Assembly: GCF_002952775.1 (NCBI RefSeq)
Contig: NZ_CP025066.1
Location: 1,488,001-1,552,000, forward strand
DNA length: 64,000 nt
Reading direction: 5' to 3'
DNA from: Halalkaliarchaeum desulfuricum
Lineage (GTDB): Archaea > Halobacteriota > Halobacteria > Halobacteriales > Haloferacaceae
Made by a program: the position numbers and the translations under genes. A model generated the notes under the pieces. The model was given only the letters and a program-made list of their open reading frames with translations, ran no database searches and was not told the origin of the DNA. Shown piece after piece: positions 48,758-57,374 of this stretch. Numbering within the stretch: position 1 is the first letter of the stretch; every line of letters begins with the position of its first letter.

Positions 48758-49420
48758 CTAGACTCGCGGCGGCCGGTCTGGGCCGGGATATTCGTCGCCG
48801 CCGACCTCGAGATACAGACTCTCCGCGTCGAACACCAGCGCGAACGCCCGAGGTTCCCGGACACTGAGCGGCACACGGCCCCGGAGTTCGGCGCCCGCCC
48901 GGGGGCTCGAAAGCACCCGATCGAAACTGAGCAGATGCATCGCGCCCCCCCGGTAGGCGGACGCCAATCCGGGATGATCGCCCGCCGGATGGGCCACAGG
49001 TTCCCGCCAGTCCTCGACGAGGTCGCGCCAGTCGGCCGCCAGATCGGGGGTCGAGAGTTCGGCGATGACCGCCTCCGCGTCGGACAACAGCAGGTCGCTG
49101 GCGAGGAGTTCGATCCAGGAGTGGCGCCACACGCTCTCGAGCGCCTCCCGTGACGTTTCACCGACCAGCAAGTCCGCCGCGAGCACGTCTGCGTCGGCAA
49201 CGATCCGGGCGGGGCTCGGCTCCGGTGGGTCCTCGGTCGCGCCGTCGCCCCCTGCCTCCCCCTCGCGGTCCGTCTCCCCCTTGCGGTCCGTCTCCCCCTC
49301 GCGGTCCGTCTCCCCCTCCCGCTTCTCCGTCCGCCCCCTGTGACGTGCGAGGGCCTCACGGACGTCTTCCGCGTCGACTCCGGCGTCGCCAGCTCGACCG
49401 AAAAGCGTCGCCCAGTCCAT
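48758..49420 (-). CDS. PIN-like haloarchaeal protein (DUF7384-like) with charged repeat linker
   Basis: The 220-residue protein has a short N-terminus, a low-complexity linker at about 33-56 with EGETDR-type units encoded by 18-bp tandem repeats (49250-49325), then ARIVADADVLAADLLVGETS, which resembles the first PIN-domain acidic strand (D-A-D), and ESVWRHSWIELLASDLLLSD and VIAELSTPDL with further acids. The end is beta-rich. A ribonuclease role is possible, unproven. TTATAAAT near 49493-49500 could be its TATA, giving a leader of some 45 nt. Convergent with the XTPase gene. Confidence 0.6.
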   Translation of the reverse strand: MDWATLFGRAGDAGVDAEDVREALARHRGRTEKREGETDREGETDRKGETDREGEAGGDGATEDPPEPSPARIVADADVLAADLLVGETSREALESVWRHSWIELLASDLLLSDAEAVIAELSTPDLAADWRDLVEDWREPVAHPAGDHPGLASAYRGGAMHLLSFDRVLSSPRAGAELRGRVPLSVREPRAFALVFDAESLYLEVGGDEYPGPDRPPRV

Positions 49421-49621
49421 ATCGGCGATGGGGTCGGGACCCACATCCGTCTTCCGGCACGACACCGACGGCAGACAGACGTCTGACGGGCATTTATAAG
49501 ACATCCGCTTGATCTTCCGCACGGGCGCGCAACGGCCTCAGTTCCCATCCTCCCACCCCGCGCGCCCGGCACACCCGACACCCCATCCGCGCGGCACTGC
49601 GCCGCGCCTTTTTGACCCCTT
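49421..49621. other. Spacer upstream of the PIN-like gene
   Basis: Contains the TATA at 49493-49500 and no gene. Confidence 0.4.
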
Positions 49622-50275
49622 TCAGCCGAGCAGTTCCGACCTGACGGCGTCGGTCTGTGCTGCGTCGACGAGCAGCGCGAGCCGGTCGCCCGCCTCCACG
49701 ATCGTCCCCGGAAGCGGGATCGACATCGGTTCCTCGTCGCGGCCGTGCGCGTAGATCCGCCCGCGGTCGCCCAGGTCGATTTCGTTTACGTGGTCGCCGA
49801 CGATCGGCGCATCGTCGGTCACACGGACCGTGGTGAGCTGCAGTTCCTCGGTGAGGTCGGCGATCGCGTTGAAGTCGCCGCCCAGAAGCGCCGTCTTCGC
49901 GCCGGCGGCGCCGAGGCGTTCGGGGTAGACGACGTCGTCGACGGCCTCCGCGTAGCGGTCGTACACGTCGCTGCTGAAGTCCTCGGTGATCCGCATGACC
50001 GTCCGGCAGTCGTATTTCGTCCCGAGGATACACACCGCGTAGTTCACGTCGACGTTCCGGGTGAACCCGCCGATCGCGTCGGCGGTTTCGATGCCGGCCT
50101 CCTCGAGCACTCCCTCGTCGGAGCCGTCGCCGACGACGACGGTGAAGCCGCGGTTCCGCGCGCGTTTCGCGACGTCGTTGTCGGTTTCGACGACCACCAC
50201 GTCGTGGCCCTCCTCCTCGATGACGCGTGCGGTTCGTGCTCCGACCCGGCCGTAGCCGACTACGATTACGTTCAT
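49622..50275 (-). CDS. trkA: TrkA-type RCK domain protein
   Basis: Regulatory subunit of potassium channels/transporters. The 217-residue protein has RCK_N with the NAD-binding VIVVGYGRVGARTARVIEEE (residues 3-22), AVDDVVYPERLGA and RCK_C (TAAL-type LTTVRVTDDAPIVGDHVNEI, near 140-205). Transmembrane Trk subunit is not in the window. The start at 50275 matches the family. Confidence 0.92.
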   Translation of the reverse strand: MNVIVVGYGRVGARTARVIEEEGHDVVVVETDNDVAKRARNRGFTVVVGDGSDEGVLEEAGIETADAIGGFTRNVDVNYAVCILGTKYDCRTVMRITEDFSSDVYDRYAEAVDDVVYPERLGAAGAKTALLGGDFNAIADLTEELQLTTVRVTDDAPIVGDHVNEIDLGDRGRIYAHGRDEEPMSIPLPGTIVEAGDRLALLVDAAQTDAVRSELLG

Positions 50276-50381
50276 GGTCGCTGTTAGGATAACGCCTACC
50301 AAAAAACCCACACCCGAAAACCCGTAGTAATCCGTCGTCCCCTGTCCGTCCCCGAACAGTCGGAGAGGACCGGGTCGGGTC
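50276..50381. other. Short spacer
   Basis: No gene seen; ends of arfB-like and trkA promoter region. Confidence 0.3.
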
Positions 50382-51131
50382 TCAGCGCCGGTCGTCCATC
50401 GCCGCGAGCAGATCGACGAGCGCCGCCGCGGACAGAGCCAGGAGTTCGGCGCCGAGTTCCGCGTCGGCCTCACCCGGATCGCCGACGACGCCGTTGTCCG
50501 TAAATTCCGCCGAGTCGTGTGCGAGGTTGACGCCGGCGACCCACTCGCCCCACCGGTCGGACGCCCCCTCGCCGGCGTCTTCGATCCGGTCGTCTCGAAC
50601 GAGTTCGGGATTGGTCGAAAGCAGCATCGCCGTCTCCAGCGGGCCGCCGTGTCCCATCCGGGCGGAGTGGTCGCCGACCGCATCGAACCAGGTGAACGCA
50701 AGCGTATAGACCGTCCCGTCCCGCGAGAGTCGGGCCGCCGTCTCGGAAAGCGCGTCGACGTTGCCGCCGTGGCCGTTCACGAACACGACGTGTTCGACCC
50801 CGTGGTGTGCCAGGCTCTCTGCGGTCTCCCGGACGTACGCCCGGAACGTGTCGGGCGACACCCACAGCGTCCCGTCGAAGGCGCGATGTTCCTCTGCGAC
50901 CCCAACCGGGATCGGCGGGGCGACGAGGAGTTCTTCGTCCGTTCGATCCCCGTCTCCGCCGACGTCCGACTCGTAGCGATCTGCAGCCGCTTCGGCGACA
51001 GAAACCGCGTTGAGTGTGTCGGTTCCCAGCGGTGCGTGGGGACCGTGCTGTTCGGTGCTGCCAACGGGGACCAGCGCCGCCGTCGCGTCGGCGTCGCGAA
51101 CCTCACTCCAGGTGGATTCGGAGAGTCGCAT
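50382..51131 (-). CDS. arfB: Creatininase-family protein, probable ArfB-type deformylase
   Basis: The 249-residue protein has the creatininase metal site: VGSTEQHGPHAPLGTDTLNA (residues 23-42, Glu-Gln-His-Gly-Pro-His and Asp) and FVNGHGGNVDALSETA plus MGHGGPLETAMLLS with Glu. In haloarchaea and methanogens this family includes ArfB, which deformylates FAPy in riboflavin and F420 synthesis. Without other riboflavin genes nearby, the assignment rests on lineage; creatininase and creatinine amidohydrolase-like activities are alternatives. Starts at 51131, upstream TATA not clear. Confidence 0.75.
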   Translation of the reverse strand: MRLSESTWSEVRDADATAALVPVGSTEQHGPHAPLGTDTLNAVSVAEAAADRYESDVGGDGDRTDEELLVAPPIPVGVAEEHRAFDGTLWVSPDTFRAYVRETAESLAHHGVEHVVFVNGHGGNVDALSETAARLSRDGTVYTLAFTWFDAVGDHSARMGHGGPLETAMLLSTNPELVRDDRIEDAGEGASDRWGEWVAGVNLAHDSAEFTDNGVVGDPGEADAELGAELLALSAAALVDLLAAMDDRR

Positions 51132-51292
51132 ACCACCCAGTCGGCGGGGGAGGGATTTGTATCTTCGACGTTTCCAGCGGGAGAACGGAGCGAGGACTAC
51201 CCGCCGAACTCGTCTTCGAGGGAGCCATCGACCGTGCGTCCCAGAAACTGGAAAAGAATTGCTCAGCCGTCGGTCCCTCAGCCGTCGGTCAA

Positions 51293-53248
51293 TCAGTCGT
51301 CAGTTTCGGTTCGCGCGCGTCGTCTGGTCGCCCGCTCGATGAACTCCTGGGGGAGTTCGTCGATCTCGCCCGCCTGCACGCCCCACAGGTGGGCGTACAG
51401 CCCGTCGTTTTCCAGCAACTCCCCGTGGGTGCCGCGTTCGACGATCCGGCCGTCCTCGAGGACGACGATCGTGTCGGCGTCCTTGATCGTCGAGAGCCGG
51501 TGGGCGATGGCAAACGTCGTCCGGTCTTCGGTGAGCCGATCGAGCGAGCGCTGGATCAGCATCTCGGTTTCGGTGTCGACGTCGGAGGTCGCCTCGTCGA
51601 GGATCAGGAGGTCTGGATCCTTCAACACCGCGCGGGCGATGCTGACCCGCTGGCGCTGCCCGCCGGAGAGCTTCACCCCGCGCTCGCCGACCATCGTGTC
51701 GTAGCCGTCGGGCAGGTTCTGGATGAACTCGTGGGCCTCGGCAGCCTTGGCGGCCTCGATTACCTCCCGATCGGTCGCCTCGAAGGTGCCGTAGGTGATG
51801 TTCTCCCGCACGGTGCCGTAAAACAGGAACGTGGTCTGACCGACGTAGCCGACCGACCGCCGGAGACTCGGCAGGGTCACCTCCCGAACGTCCTGGTCGT
51901 CGATCCGGATCGCCCCCTCGTCGACGTCGTACATCCGCAACAGCAGTTTCAAGACCGTCGACTTCCCGGCACCGGTCGGGCCGACCAGCGCGAGCGTCTC
52001 CCCGCCCTCGACGGTGAAGTCGACGTCCTCGACGATCGTCTCCTCCTCGTCGTAGCCGAACGTGACGTCGTCGTACTCCACCCGTCCGTCGGTGACGGCC
52101 AGTTCGGTCGCGTTCGGATCCTCCGCCAGGCGGGACGGTTCGTCCATCAGCCCGAAGATCCGCGCCGCCGACGCCCGGGCGCGCTGGTACATGTTAATTA
52201 TCTGCCCGAACTGGGCCATCGGCCAGATGAACCGCTGGGTGTAGAGGATAAACACCACGAACATCCCCACCGAGAGTTCGCCGGTGAACGGCCCCGGCGG
52301 CCCCTGGAACACCCACAGTCCGCCGACGACGAACGTCACCGCGAAGCCGATCCCGGCGAGCAGCCGCAGCCCCGGGAAGAACTTGATCCGCGTCTCGATT
52401 GCGTCCCAGTTGGCGTCGAAGTAGTCGAACGAGACGTCGTCGACCCGGTCGGACTCGTAGTCCTCCGTATTCGACGACTTGATCACCTGAATCCCGCCGA
52501 GGTTGTTCTCCAGCCGGGAGTTCATGTTCCCGACGGTCGACCGGACCTCCGCGTACTTCGGCTGGATGATCTTGATAAACAGGTAGGTGAAGCCGGCGAT
52601 CAACGGGACGGGCAAAAGCGCCACGAGCGCGAGTTGCCAGTTGATCCAGAACAGCAACACGCCGATCGCGACCACCATCACCAGCATTCGAAACAGGGAG
52701 TTCATCCCGTCGTTGAGGAACCGCTCCAGCCGGTTGACGTCGTTCGAGAGGATCGACATCATCTCGCCGGTCTGCTTGTCGGCGAAGAAGTCCATGTTCA
52801 GCCGCTGCATCTCGTCGTAGGTGTCCGTCCGGATGTCGTGCTGGATGTTCTGCGCGTAGGAGTTGAACCCCCAGTTTCGCGTCCAGTGGAACGCCGCCCC
52901 GACGAGAAACGCGCCGGCGATGAGGGCGACGGTGAACCAGAACTGTCCAGTCTGTGTCGTCGGCAGCCACGCCTCCGGCAACAACACGAGCGGGACCTGC
53001 TCTTCGAACGCCGCCGCCTCCCCGGCCTCGTGTTCGGCCGGGGTGACGAAGATGACGTCGACCGCGATCCCGAGCATCAACGGTGGCAGCAGATCGAGCA
53101 CCCGGGCGACGACACTGGCGAGGATTCCGACCACAGCCTGGAACGTGTAGTCCCGGCCGTACTCGGAGAACAGCCGCTTCATCGGGTTCTCGATCTTGTC
53201 CCGTTGTTCCTCGAACGGGTCGTCTTTCTCCCAGTCGATGCCGCTCAT
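51293..53248 (-). CDS. ABC transporter, fused permease and ATPase (MsbA/multidrug type)
   Basis: The 651-residue half-transporter has six hydrophobic spans in residues 30-360 (including the coupling segments DEMQRLNMDFFADKQTGEMM) and an ATPase at about 390-620: Walker A LVGPTGAGKSTVLKLLLRMY, Q-loop GYVGQTTFLF, signature KLSGGQRQRVSIARAVLKDP, Walker B LLILDEATSDVD, and H-loop IAHRLSTIK. It acts as a dimer and exports a lipid, drug or glycolipid. The long acidic start (MSGIDWEKDDPFEEQRDKIE) is typical of haloarchaea. Starts about 30 bp before the divergent spacer. Confidence 0.92.
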   Translation of the reverse strand: MSGIDWEKDDPFEEQRDKIENPMKRLFSEYGRDYTFQAVVGILASVVARVLDLLPPLMLGIAVDVIFVTPAEHEAGEAAAFEEQVPLVLLPEAWLPTTQTGQFWFTVALIAGAFLVGAAFHWTRNWGFNSYAQNIQHDIRTDTYDEMQRLNMDFFADKQTGEMMSILSNDVNRLERFLNDGMNSLFRMLVMVVAIGVLLFWINWQLALVALLPVPLIAGFTYLFIKIIQPKYAEVRSTVGNMNSRLENNLGGIQVIKSSNTEDYESDRVDDVSFDYFDANWDAIETRIKFFPGLRLLAGIGFAVTFVVGGLWVFQGPPGPFTGELSVGMFVVFILYTQRFIWPMAQFGQIINMYQRARASAARIFGLMDEPSRLAEDPNATELAVTDGRVEYDDVTFGYDEEETIVEDVDFTVEGGETLALVGPTGAGKSTVLKLLLRMYDVDEGAIRIDDQDVREVTLPSLRRSVGYVGQTTFLFYGTVRENITYGTFEATDREVIEAAKAAEAHEFIQNLPDGYDTMVGERGVKLSGGQRQRVSIARAVLKDPDLLILDEATSDVDTETEMLIQRSLDRLTEDRTTFAIAHRLSTIKDADTIVVLEDGRIVERGTHGELLENDGLYAHLWGVQAGEIDELPQEFIERATRRRARTETDD

Positions 53249-53382
53249 TGCACTCGGCTAGCGGATCTTCGCGCATGAAAGTTTCCTTCGAATCGAAACT
53301 GGGGGCGACATCCGTCGGGCAACGTGGAGCGCCCCCGTGAGAAAGTGGCAAGTGGTGGCGGCGGCAACCTCATCCCAGCGAC

Positions 53383-53619
53383 ATGCAGGTGACAGTCGAT
53401 GTGGTCGGGAAAGGAGAACGCGAACTCGAGATCGACGCGGGCGCTACCTACGGCGACGTCGTTCGGTCGGTCGGGTACAACACACAGGAGGCTGCGGTAC
53501 TCGTCGACGGAACGCCGGTGCCCGAGGACGCCACAGTCGACGCCGATCGGGTGACCGTGCTTCGACTGATAAAAGGCGGGAACGGAAACGTGGGATTCGG
53601 CGACGATTGCCGCGCGTAG
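53383..53619 (+). CDS. SAMP2-like ubiquitin-fold protein with residues after Gly-Gly
   Basis: The 78-residue ubiquitin-like beta-grasp protein opens MQVTVDVVGKGERELEIDAG and has VLVDGTPVPEDATVDADRVT followed by VLRLIKGG, matching archaeal SAMP2, a protein modifier and sulfur carrier. SAMPs end with the Gly-Gly that is adenylated by UbaA; here the frame runs on NGNVGFGDDCRA (12 residues) before TAG at 53617-53619. Either the tail is trimmed, as with ubiquitin precursors, or the protein is not a conjugated modifier. It precedes the tat genes. Confidence 0.85.
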   Translation: MQVTVDVVGKGERELEIDAGATYGDVVRSVGYNTQEAAVLVDGTPVPEDATVDADRVTVLRLIKGGNGNVGFGDDCRA

Positions 53620-53647
53620 GTTTCAGAGTCGCCCTGGTTCATGCCGG

Positions 53648-54943
53648 TCAGTTGCCGGTCCACCGGAGCAGCGCGAGCGTCCCCTCGTAGAGGCCGATCA
53701 TGGTGAGCGTGACGATGATCGGCGCCATCCCGGTCGGGTCCGGGGTGACGAGCCACGAGAGCCCGAGGAAGCCACCCCAAAACAGGAGGCGCTTGTCCTC
53801 CAGCCACTCCCGCGTGACGATGTTCATCATGATCGCGAGCATGATCAAAAGCGGGATCTGGAAGACGATCCCCATGTATCCGATCAGGATGATGATGAGG
53901 TTGAACGTCTCCGCCAGGCCGAACGCGATCACTGCGGTCCCTTCGGTGTAGGCGGTGAAGTACGCGAAGATCGCCGGGAGGACGATGAAGTGTGCAAACA
54001 GCCCTCCGATCGTCGCGAGCACCATGCTCGTGGGGATCGCCGCCAGATAGTATCGCCGCTCCCTGGGATACAGGCCGGGGCGCATGAACAGGTACGTCTC
54101 GTAGACGAACACCGGCAGGCCGAACAGGAGGCCGGCGAGGCCGGCGACCTTGAGTTTTGTGAGAATGAATTCCAGGGGCCCGTACACTCGCGGTCGGTTC
54201 ACCTGTGGATCCGGGATGTGGCTCGACCAGAAGTAGTTGATGGCGATGTCAGCGGTTGGATACGCGATGAGCGTGGCGATTCCGGCCACCAGGAAGACGA
54301 CGCCGAGCCGCCGCATCATCTCCTCGATGTGGTCCGCGAGCGGCATCTCCTCGTCCGACTCGGGCCCTTCGAACAGGGGGTCGTCGTCATCTCGCTCGGT
54401 GGCTACCGCACCGGCGCCGTTCGAGACCGCCGCGTCGTCCCCGTCGTCGCCGTCCTCGTCGTCCCCGTCGTCGCCGTCCTCGTCGTCCCCGTCGTCGCCG
54501 TCCTCGTCGTCCCCGTCGTCGCTGTCCTCGTCGTCCCGCTTCGGACGCATACGGCGCGGTTTCTTTCGAGGACTCGTGCCCTCGTTGATCGCGTCGTCTC
54601 CGTCCTCTTCGCCGTCCTTGTCTCCGTCCTCGTCGCCGTCCTCTTCGCCGTCCTTGTCTCCGTCCTTGTCTCCGTCCTCGTCGTTCGAGCCGAGCGCCTC
54701 CGGATCGGGGAACAGCCCGCCGTCGTCGAGGTCGTACGACGTCGGTTCGGACGACTCTTCCTCCGACGGCTCTTCCTCCGACGGCTCTTCCTCCGACGGC
54801 TCTTTTTCGCCCGAGGTCGGGGACTCCCCGCCACGTTCGGCGTCGTCGTCGCGGCGTTCCGCGTTCGGGTCGTCGGACCGGTCGCTCTCCGGTTCGGGTT
54901 CGGCGTCGGTTTCCGACGGCTCGTCGCGGTCCGGGTCGCCCAT
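53648..54943 (-). CDS. tatCo: TatC1/TatCo, with a long acidic N-terminal extension
   Basis: Twin-arginine translocase core subunit. Residues 1-205 are a hydrophilic, Asp/Glu-rich region. It holds repeats of PSEEE, DGDKDGEE and DGDDED type, encoded by 15-, 18- and 24-bp tandem DNA repeats (54436-54530, 54598-54680, 54741-54800). Then come six spans with TatC motifs: PLADHIEEMMRRLGVVFLVA (E and R), FILTKLKVAGLAGLLFGLPV, FMRPGLYPRERRYYLAA and WLVTPDPTGMAPIIVTLTMI. Divergent from tatCt with 122 bp between, as in other haloarchaea. The extension is probably cytoplasmic. Confidence 0.92.
   Translation of the reverse strand: MGDPDRDEPSETDAEPEPESDRSDDPNAERRDDDAERGGESPTSGEKEPSEEEPSEEEPSEEESSEPTSYDLDDGGLFPDPEALGSNDEDGDKDGDKDGEEDGDEDGDKDGEEDGDDAINEGTSPRKKPRRMRPKRDDEDSDDGDDEDGDDGDDEDGDDGDDEDGDDGDDAAVSNGAGAVATERDDDDPLFEGPESDEEMPLADHIEEMMRRLGVVFLVAGIATLIAYPTADIAINYFWSSHIPDPQVNRPRVYGPLEFILTKLKVAGLAGLLFGLPVFVYETYLFMRPGLYPRERRYYLAAIPTSMVLATIGGLFAHFIVLPAIFAYFTAYTEGTAVIAFGLAETFNLIIILIGYMGIVFQIPLLIMLAIMMNIVTREWLEDKRLLFWGGFLGLSWLVTPDPTGMAPIIVTLTMIGLYEGTLALLRWTGN
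54436..54530. repeat. 24-bp tandem repeat inside the tatCo gene
   Basis: Four units of CGTCGTCCCCGTCGTCGCCGTCCT form keep frame (24 bp = 8 codons) and encode EDGDDGDD-type acid blocks in the N-terminal extension of TatCo. Confidence 0.8.
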
Positions 54944-55065
54944 TCACCTGACGTTCAGTCCCGGCCATTATAGGCCTTTTCTGATAGCTCCGCGGATACC
55001 CCGGACCGAAACGCACCGGAAACTGGTTGAAAAGGTTGATAGGCTTTAGCGGCCGAGTAGTGGGT

Positions 55066-57330
55066 ATGTCCAGCGCCCTCGACGAGGACACTCAGCAGAC
55101 GCTTGCCGAGGGGAGCGACGCCGTCCGGGCGATGCTCCGTTCGGCCCAGAAGGACCTGCAGAAGGCCTTCATGGTGTTCCTCTTCGTATTTCTCGGGACC
55201 TTCTACGCGCTCCGGCTGTGGGTCTGGGACTACCTCAAGGGCGTCACGCGCGCTCAAATGCCTCCCGACGTCGAGGCCCAACTGGAGATCATCGTTCTGA
55301 CGCCGTTCGACGTGATCCTCCTGCAGGCCAAGATCGGCCTCATCGTCGGTGTCATCGCTGCCATCCCGCCGCTCATATACTTCTCCAGGGAGGCGCTTCG
55401 CGAACGCGACATGTGGCCGGAGGCGCCGATCCCCCGGTGGAAGATTGCCACGATCGGCCTCCTCGCGGCGCTGCTTTTCTCGGGCGGGGTCTTCTACAGC
55501 CAGGGCTTCTTCTTCCCGTTCATGTTCGCGTTCCTCGCAGGCTTCGGTCTCGAGGCGGGCTTCGCGCCGAGCTACTCGATCGTGATGTGGACGGAGTTCA
55601 TCGTCTTTCTGTCGCTGTCGTTCGGGCTCGCCGCCCAGATGCCACTCGTCGTCACCGGGCTGTCGTACGCCGGCATCGTCCAGTACGAGACGTTCCGAGA
55701 CAAATGGAAGTACGCAGTCGTCCTCATCTTCGCCTTCGGCGCGATGTTCTCCCCGCCGGACCCGTTCACGCAGATCATGTGGGCGGTGCCGTTGATCGCG
55801 CTGTACGGCGTCTCCTTGTACCTCGCGAAGATCGCGGTTACCGCCCGCCGGAGAAGCGAGAAGATCGACGTGCCGGCGACGGTGCGAGCGAAGTGGAACG
55901 TGCTCGCCGGGCTGTTCGTGGTCGGGGTCGCCGCGGTGTACGGCTTCTACGATTACGGCGGCCGGCAGGCGGCAAACGAACTGCTCGCATGGATGGGCAG
56001 CGACTATCGAGTATACCCGCTCGGGGAGGGCCTCGGGGTCGCTGAACCGACGGCGATCGCGCTGTACGGGCTGCTCGCCGGGACCGTGTTTGCGGTGCTG
56101 GGAATCATGTATCTGGTGTACGCCGGCCTCGATCCGGTCGAGGATTCCGGCCTGTATGGCGATCCGACGGCGATCGACCTCGGGGAACTCGACGCGGCGG
56201 GCGTCCGGGCTGCGCCGGCCGAGGCGTTCGAGGAGCTGAGTGAAGACGAGGTGATGCAACTGGCCAGTACTGCCCTCGACGCCGAAGATCCCGAAAAGGC
56301 ACAGGCGCTGCTCGACCGGTTCGACGAGGTGGAAGCACAGCGCGCCGAAAGCGGCGACGGGGACGATACGGAGGGAACTTCCGGGGCTGCAGGCGGCGCG
56401 AGCGCCGGCGAAGCGGCCGAGGACATCGCCGGCGAACTGGAGGAACGCAGTTCCAGGGCCGGATCGACGTTCCTCGAGGAGCTCACCGAGGACGGCGAGG
56501 ACGACATCGGCGGCTACTACACGGATCTGAAGTTTATCTTCGACAGCATCCGCTCGCGGTCGTTCATCATCGTCGGCACGTTCCTCGGGGTGATGGCCGC
56601 GACCTTCACGTGGCTGTATCTCGGGGGGCTGGGGAACGTCTTCGACAACTTCCTGGGCCGGCTTCCAAGCGAGGTCGTCGCCGAGAACGTGAACGTGATC
56701 ACCCTCCATCCGGTGGAGGCGCTCATCTTCATCGTGAAGTTCTCGGTGCTCATCGGCGTGCTTGCGATCTTCCCCGTCATCGCGTACTACGCGTGGCCGG
56801 CGCTGCGGGAACTCGGCTTCGTTCGGGGACGACAGAACGTCGTCTTCCTGTGGACCGGCGCGCTCGTCGGCGGGCTGATCGGCGGGTTCCTGCTCGGTTA
56901 CTACTTCTTTGCCCCCTGGCTCATCTCGTATCTCGTCGGCGACGCGCTCGATGCGGGGATGATCATCTCCTACCGGATCAACGACTTCTTCTGGCTGATC
57001 GTCTTCACGACCGCCGGGATCGGCATCCTCGCAGACGTGCCGGTGTTGATGGTGCTTTTGAACTACGCGGGGATCCCCTACCAGGCGATGCGCAACCGGT
57101 GGCGTGAGGTGGTGCTCGCGATGTTGACGTTCGCCGCGGTCTTTACGCCGGCCGACATCGTGACGATGTTCCTCGTGACGATCCCCCTGATGGCCGCCTA
57201 CGGCGTCGGCCTGTTCGCGCTGTTTTTCGTCACACTCGGGGGGAGACGCAACCTCTCGCCGCCGGCGGAGATCGTCGACACCACCTCGACGGCGCTGGAG
57301 GTCGTCGAGACGAAAACGGAGGGCTCCTAA
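55066..57330 (+). CDS. tatCt: TatCt, fused double TatC
   Basis: Haloarchaeal-specific Tat component, two TatC domains joined in one 754-residue protein. Domain 1 is residues 30-290 (AFMVFLFVFLGTFYALRLWV, LTPFDVILLQAKIGLIVGVI, FSPPDPFTQIMWAVPLIALY). A linker with two extra spans and an acidic part runs 290-490 (SGDGDDTEGTSGAAGGASAG). Domain 2 is about 500-735 (ITLHPVEALIFIVKFSVLIG, FAAVFTPADIVTMFLVTIPL). Twin-arginine export dominates secretion in haloarchaea. ATG at 55066; GCTTTA at 55043 is a weak TATA. Divergent to tatCo. Confidence 0.93.
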   Translation: MSSALDEDTQQTLAEGSDAVRAMLRSAQKDLQKAFMVFLFVFLGTFYALRLWVWDYLKGVTRAQMPPDVEAQLEIIVLTPFDVILLQAKIGLIVGVIAAIPPLIYFSREALRERDMWPEAPIPRWKIATIGLLAALLFSGGVFYSQGFFFPFMFAFLAGFGLEAGFAPSYSIVMWTEFIVFLSLSFGLAAQMPLVVTGLSYAGIVQYETFRDKWKYAVVLIFAFGAMFSPPDPFTQIMWAVPLIALYGVSLYLAKIAVTARRRSEKIDVPATVRAKWNVLAGLFVVGVAAVYGFYDYGGRQAANELLAWMGSDYRVYPLGEGLGVAEPTAIALYGLLAGTVFAVLGIMYLVYAGLDPVEDSGLYGDPTAIDLGELDAAGVRAAPAEAFEELSEDEVMQLASTALDAEDPEKAQALLDRFDEVEAQRAESGDGDDTEGTSGAAGGASAGEAAEDIAGELEERSSRAGSTFLEELTEDGEDDIGGYYTDLKFIFDSIRSRSFIIVGTFLGVMAATFTWLYLGGLGNVFDNFLGRLPSEVVAENVNVITLHPVEALIFIVKFSVLIGVLAIFPVIAYYAWPALRELGFVRGRQNVVFLWTGALVGGLIGGFLLGYYFFAPWLISYLVGDALDAGMIISYRINDFFWLIVFTTAGIGILADVPVLMVLLNYAGIPYQAMRNRWREVVLAMLTFAAVFTPADIVTMFLVTIPLMAAYGVGLFALFFVTLGGRRNLSPPAEIVDTTSTALEVVETKTEGS

Positions 57331-57374
57331 CGGTTCGTCCCACATCGCTCCCGCGGTTTGCGTTGCGGTCCCCA

